Shown piece after piece: positions 20,961 through 33,461 of a stretch of 64,000 bases of DNA (positions are counted from its first letter, which is position 1; each line of letters begins with the position of its first letter). The DNA is taken from NCBI GenBank assembly GCA_963772635.1, contig CAVYYK010000019.1, positions 1-64,000 on the forward strand. Reading direction: 5' to 3'. The stretch comes from JAUXFS01 sp963772635 (GTDB lineage: Bacteria > Pseudomonadota > Alphaproteobacteria > Rhodospirillales > Defluviicoccaceae). The notes under the pieces were generated by a model. The model did no database searches and was not told the origin of the DNA. It saw only the letters and a list, made by a program, of their open reading frames with translations. The position numbers were made by a program, and so were the translations under genes.

Positions 20961-22793
20961 ATGACTCAAATGAACGATACCATCCGCGGCCTGCGCAACA
21001 TCGCGATCATCGCCCACGTCGATCACGGCAAGACGACGCTGGTCGACAAGCTTCTCCGTCAGTCCGGCACCCTCGAGGAACACGGCGAGATGCAGGAGCG
21101 GGTGATGGACTCCTTCGATCTGGAGCGCGAGCGCGGCATCACCATCCTCGCCAAGAACACCGCGCTCAAGTGGCAGGACTGGCGGATCAACATCGTCGAC
21201 ACCCCCGGTCACGCCGACTTCGGTGGCGAGGTCGAGCGGATCCTGTCGATGGTCGACTCGGTGCTGCTGCTGGTCGACGCGGTCGACGGCCCGATGCCGC
21301 AAACCCGCTTCGTCACCAGCAAGGCCCTCGCCCGCGGCCTTCGCCCGATCGTCGTCATCAACAAGATGGACCGCGTCGGCGCCAGGCCGAGTTGGGTTCT
21401 CGACCACACCTTCGATCTGTTCGACCGGCTGGGCGCGACCGACGAGCAGCTCGATTTCCCGGTGGTCTACACCTCTGCCGTCCAGGGTTGGGCGTCGGCG
21501 AGCCCGACCGAGCGGGGAGTCGACATGGAGCTGTTGTTCGACACCATCGTCGCCAACGTGCCGCCGCCGGAGGTCCAGGCCGGCGGCCCGTTCCAGCTAC
21601 AGGTCAGCGCCCTCAACTATTCCAGCTACGTCGGCGTGATTGGCATCGGCCGGGTGCAGCGCGGCCGGATCAAACGCAACACCGGCGTCACCGTCGTCGC
21701 CGCCGACGGAACCACCCGCAACGGCCGGATCCTGCAAATTCTCGGTTTTCATGGCATGAAGAAGATCGAGATGACCGAGGCCGAGGCCGGCCAGATCATC
21801 GCTTTTACCGGCCTCGACGAGTTGCACATCTCCGACACCCTGTGCGACCCCGAGGCGGTCGAGCCGCTGCCACCGCTGATCGTCGACGAGCCGACGATCT
21901 CGATGACCTTCCAGGTCAACGACTCACCATTCGCCGGCCGCGAGGGTAAGTACGTCACCAGCCGCAACCTCCGCGAACGGCTCGAACAGGAACTGATCCA
22001 CAATGTCGCGCTGCGGGTCGAGCCGACCGACGACGCCAATCGGTTCAAGGTCTCCGGACGCGGCGAACTGCATCTCTCGATCCTGATCGAGACCATGCGG
22101 CGCGAGGGATACGAGTTGGCGATCTCCCGCCCCGAGGTGATCCTGAGAACCATCGACGGCGAGGTCTGCGAGCCCTGGGAAACGCTCACCGTCGATGTGG
22201 AGACCGAGTACCAGGGCGCGGTCATGGAGAAGCTCGGCGAGCGCCGGGGCGAAATGCGCGACATGGTTTCCGACGACAAGGGCCGGGTGCGCCTCGATTA
22301 CTTCATCCCCAGCCGCGGCCTGATCGGATTTCGCTCAGAGTTCCTGACCATATCGTCCGGAACCGGCCTGATGTACCATGCCTTCGAACGGTACGGCCCG
22401 CGCATCGCCGCCACTCTCGGCGGGCGTCTGAACGGGGTGCTGGTGTCGATGGCGACCGGCAAATCGCTGGCCTACGCCCTGTTCAACCTCCAGGAGCGCG
22501 GGCGGCTGTTCATCGGCCACGCCACCGACGTATACGAGGGGATGATCATCGGCATCCACTCCCGCGGCAACGACCTGTCGGTCAATCCGCTCAAGGCGAA
22601 GCAGTTGACCAACATCCGCGCCGCCGGCAGCGACGAGAACATCCTGCTCAGCCCGCCGGTCCGGTTGACGCTGGAGTACGCCCTCGAATTCATCGACGAC
22701 GACGAGCTGGTCGAGGTCACGCCCAAGTCCATCCGCATCCGCAAGAAGCTGCTCAGGGAACACGACCGCAAGCGCGCCTCCCGCGCCGCCTGA
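20961..22793 (+). CDS. typA: Translational GTPase TypA/BipA
   Basis: Ribosome-binding GTPase of 610 residues, the normal length. It has G1 AHVDHGKTTL, G2 in ERERGITILAKN, G3 DTPGHADFGG and G4 NKMDR. Domain II/III and the BipA-specific C-terminal domain follow (IPSRGLIGFRSEFLTISSGT, then NIRAAGSDENILLSPP). I chose ATG 20961 (MTQMNDTIRGL); a second ATG lies three codons on. BipA helps late 50S assembly and stress adaptation. The gene is clean, without indels. Confidence 0.95.
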   Translation: MTQMNDTIRGLRNIAIIAHVDHGKTTLVDKLLRQSGTLEEHGEMQERVMDSFDLERERGITILAKNTALKWQDWRINIVDTPGHADFGGEVERILSMVDSVLLLVDAVDGPMPQTRFVTSKALARGLRPIVVINKMDRVGARPSWVLDHTFDLFDRLGATDEQLDFPVVYTSAVQGWASASPTERGVDMELLFDTIVANVPPPEVQAGGPFQLQVSALNYSSYVGVIGIGRVQRGRIKRNTGVTVVAADGTTRNGRILQILGFHGMKKIEMTEAEAGQIIAFTGLDELHISDTLCDPEAVEPLPPLIVDEPTISMTFQVNDSPFAGREGKYVTSRNLRERLEQELIHNVALRVEPTDDANRFKVSGRGELHLSILIETMRREGYELAISRPEVILRTIDGEVCEPWETLTVDVETEYQGAVMEKLGERRGEMRDMVSDDKGRVRLDYFIPSRGLIGFRSEFLTISSGTGLMYHAFERYGPRIAATLGGRLNGVLVSMATGKSLAYALFNLQERGRLFIGHATDVYEGMIIGIHSRGNDLSVNPLKAKQLTNIRAAGSDENILLSPPVRLTLEYALEFIDDDELVEVTPKSIRIRKKLLREHDRKRASRAA

Positions 22794-22839
22794 CACAACT
22801 CGAGTATTTTCGCCCTCATCTTCTCTCCCCCTCACCCTT

Positions 22840-22859
22840 CCTCTCCCCGAGGGGAGAGG
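22840..22859. repeat. Palindromic intergenic repeat after typA
   Basis: Perfect 9-bp inverted repeat CCTCTCCCC-GA-GGGGAGAGG inside a 140-bp gap between the convergent typA and the minus-strand box operon. The flanks (CCCTCACCC and GGGTGAGGGGTGGGCCC) resemble a short intergenic repeat seen many times in some alphaproteobacterial genomes. It may serve as a two-way terminator. Only one copy is visible here. Confidence 0.55.
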
Positions 22860-22932
22860 GATGCGCAGGGTTGCGGCGGCCATAGCCGGCGCTTACCCGA
22901 AGCCGGGTGAGGGGTGGGCCCAGCTCTCCCGA

Positions 22933-23397
22933 TCAGCCGGTAAATTCGATCTTTCCGCCGGGTAACAGGTAGAGCACCAGCGCCTCGCCGCCGGTCACGG
23001 TCGGCCGATGGGCGGTGCCCGGACCGTAGACTTTCCACCCCCGCGGACTGCCGTCGAACAACGCGCTCGGCGTCACCGGCATGGTCATGCAGATCTCGCC
23101 GTTGGGATGGCGGTGGTGGGGTCCGACGATGTCGCGCAGCTGGACCACGTCGACGCTCAGATCGCCGGTTTCCGGGCCCGCCTCGATCACCCGCCCGAAA
23201 CGGCGGCCTTCACCGCCCTGACTGCACATCCAGCCGGCCTTTATCGCGCCGTGGCAGGCTCTCTCGATACCCTTGAACACCGGCCCGTCACCGGGGAACT
23301 GCCGGTTGAGCGCGTCTTCCAACGCCGCATCGACGGACTTGCCGGCAACCGCTCCAGTCACCGGCGCCATCAGGCTCTTGAATTCCTCGACATTCAT
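22933..23397 (-). CDS. PnbB/DUF4863 family protein, copy 1
   Basis: 154 residues, MNVEEFKSLMAPVTGAVAGK to the end LLPGGKIEFTG. The family (DUF4863) includes 4-hydroxylaminobenzoate lyase PnbB. A beta-rich C-terminal half contains a cupin-like metal-site candidate (VGPHHRHPNGEICM with His, His, His, Glu). It is the last gene of the minus-strand box operon, 43 bp after the reductase. The paralogue at 29515 carries the same motif as VGPYHVHPKGEIDM. Members occur beside aerobic benzoyl-CoA genes in other bacteria, but their role there is unproven. A lyase or a stress role against reactive ring intermediates are both possible. Confidence 0.7.
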   Translation of the reverse strand: MNVEEFKSLMAPVTGAVAGKSVDAALEDALNRQFPGDGPVFKGIERACHGAIKAGWMCSQGGEGRRFGRVIEAGPETGDLSVDVVQLRDIVGPHHRHPNGEICMTMPVTPSALFDGSPRGWKVYGPGTAHRPTVTGGEALVLYLLPGGKIEFTG

Positions 23398-23440
23398 GGT
23401 TCGAGTTCCTCTCCCTCCCGCGAGATTCATACGCTGTTGA

Positions 23441-24720
23441 TCAGTTTAGCGCCGCCGCGAGCAGGTCGTCGATACGGGTCAGCTTGCGGCGCACCCGCCC
23501 TTCGGCGCCTGCCCGGTCTCGGCCGCGTCGATCCGTTTCCAGCCGTCGAGGTCGACGACCGCCTTGCCTTCGAGCGCGTCGTTCACGGCCGTCCGACCAG
23601 GCTTGTCCGCCGGCGCCACCTCGGCAAGGATCCGGTCGGCAAGCGCGTGGCTTTCCGGCCGATTGGTGGGGATCGTTCCCGACGGGCCGCGCTTCGCCCA
23701 TCCGACCACGTACAGCCCGTCGTCGATTCGCCCGTCATCGTTGGCGAAAACGCCACCGCTTGGCGCAAGACCGTCGCAGCCGACGGTTTCGTAGCCGATG
23801 CAGGTCACCACCAGCTCGGCCGGGATGTCGATGGTCTCGCCGGTATCGACGAAGCCCGCGCCCTGCGGCTGGGTCCGGCGGAAACGGACGGCGCCCACCC
23901 GCCCCTCGCCGTCGTCGACAAAGGCTTCCGGATGGAGACGAAAGCCCAGTTCGATCGTCACCGGCGCTTCGCCCGGAGGCCGTTCGGCGAATTCGCGGAG
24001 GATGGCGAAGCACGGATTTTCGCAATCGCCGACGGCGTCGATCTCGGCGGCGTCGACGACCGGCCGCGCCCGCTGCAGACGACCGAGTTCGGCAAGTTCC
24101 GCCGGGGTGAACTTGACCTCGGCCGGACCGCGGCGCCCGGCGATCAGGATCCGTTCGAGCGGTGCCATCGCCATCGCCGCTTCCACCGCGGGATCGATGT
24201 CCGAACGGTCCATCTCCGCGCCGGCGCGCGCCAGCACCCGGGCGACATCGATGGCGACGTTGCCATTGCCGACGACCACCGCCGAACGGACGCGGTCGAG
24301 CGCGACGTCCAGCCCGGCATGGTCGGGATGGCCGTTGTACCAGCCGACGAACGCCCATGATCCGAATACGCCTTCGAGGTCCTCGCCGGGGATCCCCAGC
24401 CGGCGGTCCTCGGGGGCGCCGGTGGCGAGCACCACCGCGTCGTACATCGAGCGCAGGTCGGCAAGCCGCAGATCGCGGCCGATCTCGACGTGGCCGAAAA
24501 ACCGTACCTCGTCGCGCTCCAGCGCGCGCGAGAGAACCCGGGCGACGCCCTTGGTGCCCTGGTGGTCGGGGGCGACACCGCCGCGGATCAGCCCGAACGG
24601 CGTCGGCAGCCGGTCGAACACGTCGACCTCGACCGCGTCCTTGCCCTGCCGAACCAGTCGTTCGGCAACGTAGCAGCCCGAAGGGCCGCTACCCACGATG
24701 GCGATTTTCAGCGTCGTCAT
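23441..24720 (-). CDS. Adrenodoxin-reductase-type NADPH:ferredoxin/flavodoxin reductase
   Basis: About 425 residues. FAD-binding Rossmann motif VGSGPSGCYVAERL at residue 8, then LPTPFGLIRGGVAPDHQGTK. The NADPH site reads VVGNGNVAIDVARVLARAG. Near the C-terminus come ELVVTCIGYETVG and VGWAKRGPSGTIPTNRPESH. This is the FprA/adrenodoxin reductase family, which passes electrons from NADPH to ferredoxin or flavodoxin. It sits 17 bp after boxB, the place where BoxA, the usual iron-sulfur reductase of this pathway, is expected. It has no iron-sulfur domain. One frame change near 23490 separates the last 20 residues (RKLTRIDDLLAAALN). See the flavodoxin at 29013. Confidence 0.88.
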
Positions 24721-24737
24721 ACGGATACGCCGCCGAG

Positions 24738-26165
<1,428 letters not shown>

Positions 26166-26166
26166 T

Positions 26167-27837
26167 TCACACCCTCTTCCAATCGAATTCTGCCTTGGAT
26201 CCCGTACCGAACAGTTTCAGCGCCCCCTTGGCGCCGACCGCGTTCGGACGGATGAAGATCCAGTTTTGCCATGCCGACAACCGCCCGAAGATGCGGGTCA
26301 GCATGTTTTCCCGCCCGCCGAACCGCAGGTTGGCCTCCATGCCGGTCAACGCGTCCGGCGACAGACTTGTACGCTCCTCGATGGCCAGCCGGATCTCGTC
26401 GGGCCAATCGAGGTCGTCGGGAATGAACGTGACCAGCCCGTTTTCTTCCGCCTGGCCGGGATCCAGAGACTCGCCGACGAGCGCGCGCAGCCGCTCGATC
26501 GCGTCGACATCGTCATAGAAGCGATTGGCCAGTCGCGTCGATCCGTCGACCCTTTCGAGGGAACCGAAGTTCATTTCGCTGAGCGCGATCGCCGGCGGCG
26601 TCCCGTCTTCCTTGGGCAGGTCGAGCATGTAGCTGCGGTCGGCGGCCAACGCCAACTCGAACAGGGTGCCGGCGAAACACGATCCCTCTTCGACCAGGGC
26701 GAACAGGCTTCGTGAACTGACGTCGATCCTGGCGAAGGTGCGGCGGATCATGTCGATGACCTCGCGGACGAACCAGTGGTCGCGGTTGTCGACCAGCGCC
26801 CGGTCGGCGGCGAGAACCTTGGCGGCGTCGCCCTCGGTCCTGAGCAGCCACAGGCCGATCTCGTGGTTGTTGGTCCTGAGCATGAGAATCGCGTCGTCGA
26901 GGTCCCGCGCCATGGCCAGCGGCCACCACGCCATCCCTTCACCGACGATCGCCTGCGGATCGGCGGCGACGTCGGCGTCCGGCGCCTTGACGGTGACGGT
27001 CGCCGTCCGCCGTTCCGCATCGATGCTGACGTCGACCCAGCGGTAGCGGTAGCCGTCGTCGACGATCTCGCGGGCGACCGGCGTCATCTTGACGCCGTCG
27101 GCGTCGCGCGCCCGGCCGCCTTCCTTGGCCAGCTCGGCCGCCCGCTTGCGCACCGAGTCCATGAACGTCTGCTTCGGCGCGATGTGGTCGACCAGTCCCC
27201 AGTCCTTCGCCTTGCGCCCCCGCACCCCTTCCTCGCTGGTGCAGAATACGTCGGCGAGATCGCGGCGGACTTTGCGCTTGTCGGTAAGGCGGGTGAGGCC
27301 GCCGGTCCCCGGCAGCACGCCCAGCAGCGGCACTTCCGGCAGGCTGACTGCGCTCGATCGGTCGTCGATCAGGAAGATCTCGTCGCAGGCCAGCGCCAGT
27401 TCGTAACCGCCGCCGGCGGTGGTGCCGTTGCACGCGGCGACGAACTTGAGGCCGGTCCGTTGGCTCGAACCCTCCATCGAGTTGCGGGTCTCGTTGGTGA
27501 ACTTGCAGAAGTTCACCTTCCAGTCATGGGACGACAACCCGAGCATGTAGATGTTGGCGCCGGAACTGAACATCCGGTCGAGGCCGCTGGTGATGATGAC
27601 GGCGCCGACCCGCGGATGCTCGAAGCGAATCCGCTGGAGGGCGTCGTGAAGCTCCATATCGACGCCAAGGTCATAGGAATTGAGCTTCAGTTTGTACCCT
27701 TCGACAAGCCCGCCGTCTTCGTCGATCGCCAGCGTCAACGTGGCGATGTCCCCGTCGACGTCGATCGACCAGTGCCGGTAGCTCGCCGGATCCCGATCAT
27801 AGGTAACGATATTGCGAAAAGTCATGGACCGCGTCAT
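26167..27837 (-). CDS. boxC: Benzoyl-CoA-dihydrodiol lyase BoxC
   Basis: Ring-opening enzyme of the box pathway: 2,3-epoxybenzoyl-CoA plus two waters gives 3,4-dehydroadipyl-CoA semialdehyde and formate. 556 residues, the normal BoxC length, with a crotonase-like fold. The oxyanion-hole region is FSSGANIYMLGLSS and CNGTTAGGGYELALACDE. A second crotonase-like half follows (SCFAGTLFELALAADRSYML). An ATG four codons inside (27825) is a possible alternative start. First gene of the operon boxC-boxB-reductase-DUF4863. A BoxR-type operator lies 36-100 bp upstream. Confidence 0.95.
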   Translation of the reverse strand: MTRSMTFRNIVTYDRDPASYRHWSIDVDGDIATLTLAIDEDGGLVEGYKLKLNSYDLGVDMELHDALQRIRFEHPRVGAVIITSGLDRMFSSGANIYMLGLSSHDWKVNFCKFTNETRNSMEGSSQRTGLKFVAACNGTTAGGGYELALACDEIFLIDDRSSAVSLPEVPLLGVLPGTGGLTRLTDKRKVRRDLADVFCTSEEGVRGRKAKDWGLVDHIAPKQTFMDSVRKRAAELAKEGGRARDADGVKMTPVAREIVDDGYRYRWVDVSIDAERRTATVTVKAPDADVAADPQAIVGEGMAWWPLAMARDLDDAILMLRTNNHEIGLWLLRTEGDAAKVLAADRALVDNRDHWFVREVIDMIRRTFARIDVSSRSLFALVEEGSCFAGTLFELALAADRSYMLDLPKEDGTPPAIALSEMNFGSLERVDGSTRLANRFYDDVDAIERLRALVGESLDPGQAEENGLVTFIPDDLDWPDEIRLAIEERTSLSPDALTGMEANLRFGGRENMLTRIFGRLSAWQNWIFIRPNAVGAKGALKLFGTGSKAEFDWKRV

Positions 27838-27872
27838 CCCCGTTCGCCATCCCGCTTCCGCGGGCGCTGTTC

Positions 27873-27925
27873 TGCATTTAAGAATGAATCACACATGCAT
27901 TATAGTGCACATCATGACGTATGCA
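27873..27925 (-). promoter_or_regulatory. BoxR operator region upstream of boxC
   Basis: Four TGCA tetramers lie at 27873, 27896, 27906 and 27922. Two of them form TGCA-TTATAG-TGCA (27896-27909). Known BzdR/BoxR proteins bind TGCA-containing repeats, so this is the likely repressor site for the boxC operon. The same core recurs at 28941 and 38803. Confidence 0.65.
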
Positions 27926-27954
27926 AGACATGAATTCGCCGGTGGAAGGAACTT

Positions 27955-28875
27955 TTATCCCCGAGCGGACGACGCCGGTTCCGGCTGATGCGCGGAGTCG
28001 GGAGCCAACAGGCCGACCACCAACGCATCGAGCTGATCGAGGCTCTCGGCGATCGTCCGACCGGAGGTCTGGAGCGTGACGTCGGCCATCCGGTGGTAGG
28101 GCTCCCGCGCCTTGAGGATGGCCTTGAGGTCCTCCATCGCCTCTTCGTTCTTGGCCATCGGCCGCAGATCACCCTGCGAAATGACCCGGCCCAAATGCTC
28201 CTCCGGAGACGCCGCGATCCACACCGTATGGGTTTTTTCCAGCAGTAGGGAAAAGGTGGCGGCCTCCGAAACGATGCCGCCGCCGGTCGCGATCACCACG
28301 CTGTCGTGGTCGCGGATCACCGCCTCGAGGCAGCGACGCTCGTGGCGACGGAACGCCGGCTGACCGCTGAGCGCCAGGATCTCACCGATGCTGCCGCCGT
28401 ACTCCTGCTCGACCAGCCGGTCCAATTCGATAAACGGAAAATCGAACCGTTCGGCGAGCATGCGACCGAGGGTCGATTTGCCGGCACCCCTGAGGCCGAT
28501 CAGCGAGACCCGCTGGCGTTTGTCGCGTCCCCCTTTGCCGGTCAGCAGAAGCTCCACCTGGGCCCGAATCTTCGGCATTTCCGAGCGCGGCGCGGTCTCC
28601 AGCAAACGCAGAATTCGCGCGAAATCCGGACCGCCGTCGCCGACTCCGACGACCAGGTCGGCGAGAGGGTAGTCGACCGCCATGGCGATCTGCCGCAAAA
28701 CCGCGATCGACGGGTTGCCGGCGCCGCTTTCGAGTTGCGCCAGATAGCGTTCCGACACGCCGGAATCCCGCGCCAGGATGCGCCGCGCCATGCCACGCTT
28801 CGCCCGCGCCTCGCGCACCCGCTGGCCCAGCGCCGCCAGGTAGGCCTGCATATCCAGATTCAGTTCGGTTCTCAC
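27955..28875 (-). CDS. boxR: BoxR/BzdR-type benzoyl-CoA-responsive regulator
   Basis: 306 residues with two joined domains. Residues about 14-75 form an XRE-type helix-turn-helix (RVREARAKRGMARRILARDS, GVSERYLAQLESGAGNPSIA). Residues about 122-290 resemble shikimate kinase, with the P-loop GLRGAGKST at 128-136, IELDRLVEQEYGGSIGEI and ATGGGIVSEA. In this family the kinase-like part senses benzoyl-CoA and has lost kinase activity. The start is GTG 28875; ATG 28851 (MQAYLAALGQRV) is an alternative. It lies upstream of boxC on the same strand and divergent from the flavodoxin operon, with candidate operators in both flanking gaps, which suggests self-control too. Confidence 0.93.
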   Translation of the reverse strand: MRTELNLDMQAYLAALGQRVREARAKRGMARRILARDSGVSERYLAQLESGAGNPSIAVLRQIAMAVDYPLADLVVGVGDGGPDFARILRLLETAPRSEMPKIRAQVELLLTGKGGRDKRQRVSLIGLRGAGKSTLGRMLAERFDFPFIELDRLVEQEYGGSIGEILALSGQPAFRRHERRCLEAVIRDHDSVVIATGGGIVSEAATFSLLLEKTHTVWIAASPEEHLGRVISQGDLRPMAKNEEAMEDLKAILKAREPYHRMADVTLQTSGRTIAESLDQLDALVVGLLAPDSAHQPEPASSARG

Positions 28876-28924
28876 CCGTCAACTCCGTTCATCGCGCGGT
28901 TCTCATCGATGCCTTATTCTACTT

Positions 28925-28954
28925 TGCATCGTCCACATGCTGCATTATATTGCC
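28925..28954 (+). promoter_or_regulatory. Candidate BoxR operator between boxR and the flavodoxin operon
   Basis: TGCA at 28925 and TGCA-TTATAT-TGCC at 28941-28954 lie in the 137-bp divergent gap. The core differs by one base from the TGCA-N6-TGCA found before boxC. It could control both boxR and the flavodoxin-ligase operon. Confidence 0.55.
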
Positions 28955-29012
28955 GGATAGGGGATTGAACAATGGGAACAACGAGAACCGACCGGGATCC
29001 GAACCAACCGGC

Positions 29013-29486
29013 ATGAGCGAAAAGATCAAAATTCTCGTCGGCACGATGACGGGCACGGCGGAACTGGTTGCCAGCGAGATCGCGGAAGTCCTGGAGGACC
29101 GCGGCGCCGATGCGGAGATCGTGCTGATGGACGGTCTGGCCGCGGACGTATTCGAGCCGGCTTCCACCTATATCGTCTGCACGTCGACGTATGGCCAGGG
29201 CGACGTCCCGGACAACGCGCGGACCCTCATCGAATCCCTCAAGTCCGATCGGCCCGATCTTTCGGCGATCCGGTACGGTCTTTTTGCACTCGGCGACATG
29301 ACCTACGCCCAGACCTTCTGTTTCGGCGGCAAACAGTTCGACGAAATCCTCCAGGAGCTCGGCGCCCGGCGGATCGGCGAATGCGAGGAACACGACGCCT
29401 CCTCCGGATCGCTTCCCGAGGACGAGGCGGCGACCTGGGCCGAAGGCTGGTACGAACTGTGCGCCGCCGCCGAAGGCGTGGATTAG
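29013..29486 (+). CDS. Flavodoxin (MioC-like)
   Basis: 157 residues. The FMN phosphate loop is ILVGTMTGTAELVASEI (GTMTGTAE), and later come STYGQGDVPDNA and the isoalloxazine loop around LGDMTYAQTFCFGGKQFDEI. Flavodoxins carry one or two electrons at low potential. It heads an operon with a PnbB-like protein, benzoate-CoA ligase and a hydrolase, opposite boxR. Its place in a benzoate operon that lacks BoxA makes it a candidate partner of the NADPH reductase at 23441, supplying BoxB. ATG 29013 is chosen; the ribosome binding site is weak. Confidence 0.85.
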   Translation: MSEKIKILVGTMTGTAELVASEIAEVLEDRGADAEIVLMDGLAADVFEPASTYIVCTSTYGQGDVPDNARTLIESLKSDRPDLSAIRYGLFALGDMTYAQTFCFGGKQFDEILQELGARRIGECEEHDASSGSLPEDEAATWAEGWYELCAAAEGVD

Positions 29487-29514
29487 CGCTCTGGTTTCGA
29501 GGAGGACCCAAACG

Positions 29515-29985
29515 ATGACGGTCGACGAATTCAAGGACATCGTGACCAAGGTGACGGCGGCGATCGCCGGCAAGCCCGTGGACGGCGCCCTCGGCGACGA
29601 GCTCAATACGACATTTCCCGCCGGCGGCGACGTGTTCGCGGAATTGACCCAGGCCTTGCGCACCGGCATCGACGAAGGCTGGCTATGCGCACGCGAACAC
29701 GGCGGCATCAAATATGGCCGGGTGATCGAGGCCTCGCCCGAGACACACGGCTTCTCGGTCGACGTGGTCGAGATGGACGACGTCGTCGGCCCCTATCACG
29801 TCCACCCGAAGGGCGAGATCGATATGATCGTCCCGGAGACGGCGACCGCGAACTTCGATGGCCGCGGCAAGGGATGGCTGGTCTACGAACCCGGCACCGG
29901 ACACAAACCGACGGTCGCCAACGGCAAGGCGATCGTGCTCTACCTGCTTCCCGACGGCGAGATCGAATTCACCCGTCCGAAGTAG
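29515..29985 (+). CDS. PnbB/DUF4863 family protein, copy 2
   Basis: 156 residues, MTVDEFKDIVTKVTAAIAGK to the end IEFTRPK. Paralogue of the protein at 22933, sharing the N-terminal helix pattern, KYGRVIEASPETHGFSVDVV and the His/Glu motif VGPYHVHPKGEIDM. The start has a good GGAGGA about 10 bp upstream. It lies between flavodoxin and benzoate-CoA ligase. Two members in one catabolic cluster, one per operon, suggest a heteromer or two related roles. That is inference. Confidence 0.72.
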   Translation: MTVDEFKDIVTKVTAAIAGKPVDGALGDELNTTFPAGGDVFAELTQALRTGIDEGWLCAREHGGIKYGRVIEASPETHGFSVDVVEMDDVVGPYHVHPKGEIDMIVPETATANFDGRGKGWLVYEPGTGHKPTVANGKAIVLYLLPDGEIEFTRPK

Positions 29986-30040
29986 TTTTTTGGGTTGGCA
30001 ACCGGCACCGACAAGCCGGGACCACAGGGAGGAAACAAAG

Positions 30041-31599
<1,559 letters not shown>

Positions 31600-31600
<1 letters not shown>

Positions 31601-32392
31601 TGTCAGAGAGCAGCTTCGTCGGCCCGGAGGATTTCGTCGAGACGCTTTCCGGCCGCAAATTCGAGTGCCACTGGTACCCGCCGTCGCGCCATGACGCCCC
31701 GACCCTGGTGTTCCTCCACGAAGGCATCGGCTCGACCGCCATGTGGAAACGGTTTCCGGCGGACCTGGCGGCGGACACCGGCTGCGGCACCCTGGTCTAC
31801 TCCCGCCACGGATACGGTTGGTCGAGCGGACGGGAGGCCCCGTTCGCGGTCGACTACATGCATCGGGAAGCCCTGGAGACGCTGCCGGAACTCCTCGACA
31901 AGCGGGAGATCGACAACCCGGTACTGATCGGCCACAGCGACGGCGCATCGATCGCGATCATCCACGCCGGCGGCGGCGGTCGGCCGGTGCGGGCGATCGT
32001 CCTCGAAGCGCCGCACGTGTTCGTCGAGGACCTGACCATCGCCTCGATCGAACAGGCGAAGGCGGCGTTCGGCGAGACCGATCTCAAGCACAAGCTCGCC
32101 CGCTACCACAAGGATCCGGAAGCCAGCTTTTTCGGCTGGAACGACATCTGGCTCCATCCCGAGTTCCGCCACTGGAACATCGAGGAGTATCCTGCCGGGG
32201 GTCACCTGCCCGACCCTGGCGATCCAGGGCGCCGACGACAAATACGGAACCCTCGCCCAGATCGAGGCGATCGAGCGCCAAGTCGCCGGCCCCTTCCAAA
32301 AACACATCCTCGCCGCCTGCGGCCACTCCCCCCACCACGAACAGCCCGCGGCGACCCTGGAGGCGATGCGCGCCTTCATCGCCGCGCTGTGA
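31600..32392 (+). CDS. Alpha/beta hydrolase of the box cluster (one frameshift)
   Basis: About 263 residues. Nucleophile elbow VLIGHSDGASIAII (Ser in GHSDG), an oxyanion region LVFLHEGIGSTAMWKRFP, and an acid Asp and His in the shifted C-terminal frame (LAIQGADDKYG and AACGHSPHHEQPAATL). One base is missing near 32190, after which the reading continues to MRAFIAAL and TGA. Hydrolases of this type often sit in aerobic benzoyl-CoA clusters. They may hydrolyse a ring-opened intermediate or act as a CoA thioesterase; the substrate is unknown. It overlaps the ligase stop by one base. Confidence 0.8.
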
Positions 32393-32465
32393 GTTTACGT
32401 TAGAGAACGTCGATGTTCCGGCGGGCCAAAGCTCCGCGTTAGCGGCAAGCCCACGCGAAGATAAA

Positions 32466-32960
32466 TCAACGGAGGAACTCGCTCGGCGTCATCGGCGGAT
32501 TTTGATAACTGTGTCGCATCTTTCTGAGAGCGATTGTCGCTTCGGACGGATAAGGCTCATACGTGCTTGAAAGAAACTGGTCGGCGGACATCGCCTCGAT
32601 ACCATGTAGACGTCGAATGGCTTCCTTCGAAGTCAAAGATCGCGAAGGTTTTCCGCGTGATGATGTGCTGAGCGCCGGATCGAATTGCGGCGGCAAGCAC
32701 GTGCCGGTCGTTCTCATCTGGCAGATTGAGCGCAGCGTATCAATTCTTCGTACCCCAGAGCTCAATCATTGCTTCAGGAAACGCACGTGCCATCGCGTCT
32801 AGTTGGGAACGGATACTGCTCCTCATGAGCAAGAGCAGCCAAAATGGCCTTTTTTCAATGAGGTTACGTGCCCATTCATCAAGGATCTGAGCAGCTCAAT
32901 AACCCGCCTCACGAAATCAGGCTTTATCGACTCGAACTGGAACCCGAGTTCCAGCAACAA
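32466..32960 (-). pseudogene. Decayed PIN-domain protein (toxin-like)
   Basis: Pieces of a PIN-domain protein in two or three frames, minus strand: ILDEWARNLIEKRPFW, SQLDAMARAFPEAMIELWG, then ALNLPDENDRHVLAAAIRSG with AQHIITR (the D-x-D-R-H acidic site of this PIN subfamily), and KEAIRRLHGIEAMSADQFLS to the end. The N-terminus with the first catalytic Asp is not readable. It lies directly downstream of a MerR-like gene, the usual partner of such PIN proteins. Frame breaks here may be real decay, since the neighbouring catabolic genes are mostly clean. Confidence 0.6.
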
Positions 32961-33062
32961 CCGCATGCGGTCATGAACTACAATCGCGATTGCGTGCGAG
33001 CTTGCCCACCGAGATCGTTCGGTCGTCCATGCATTTTTTCGCCTCTATTTCAACATCAGAAA

Positions 33063-33461
33063 TTATGACTTTAGCGCTAGGTCGTTACCGTACTGACCGG
33101 TAGCCGCATCCTGAAGTCGCCCCGTGCCCTCTTCATGAAAAACGCGCTTGGACAAGTACATTCAGCACGGTCTTCGTCCAAAGATCTTCTTTCAGATGGC
33201 TCAGCCATTGCGCCACTGCCGAAGACGTCGGAGCGGCGCATGGTAAACGTTCCTGAGGATGCCCAATGTTCTGAGTCCCACCACGTCACGAAGCGAATAG
33301 ATGCGACTATAAGGGGGATGACGACCATCGGTATTCTCAGCATACTCTGGACTGAAAAAGCCTGTCTTGTCCCAGTAACGCAACTGTGCCTTGGTCAGCC
33401 TAGTTAGCCTTTCAACGTGTTCTTCGCTGAACGCACGAATTACGGTCACCGTTGCTGACAA
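33063..33461 (-). pseudogene. MerR-like DNA-binding protein, frameshifted, partner of the PIN gene
   Basis: The N-terminal 86 residues are open: MSATVTVIRAFSEEHVERLT, LTKAQLRYWDKTGFFSPEYA (MerR recognition helix and wing), SRIYSLRDVVGLRTLGILRN. After one frame change it continues with AQWLSHLKEDLWTKTVLNVL and GTGRLQDAATGQYGNDLALK to a TAA. It is a MerR/DUF433-type regulator as found before PIN genes in putative toxin-antitoxin pairs. The pair sits in a lower-GC patch between two catabolic operons. Confidence 0.6.
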
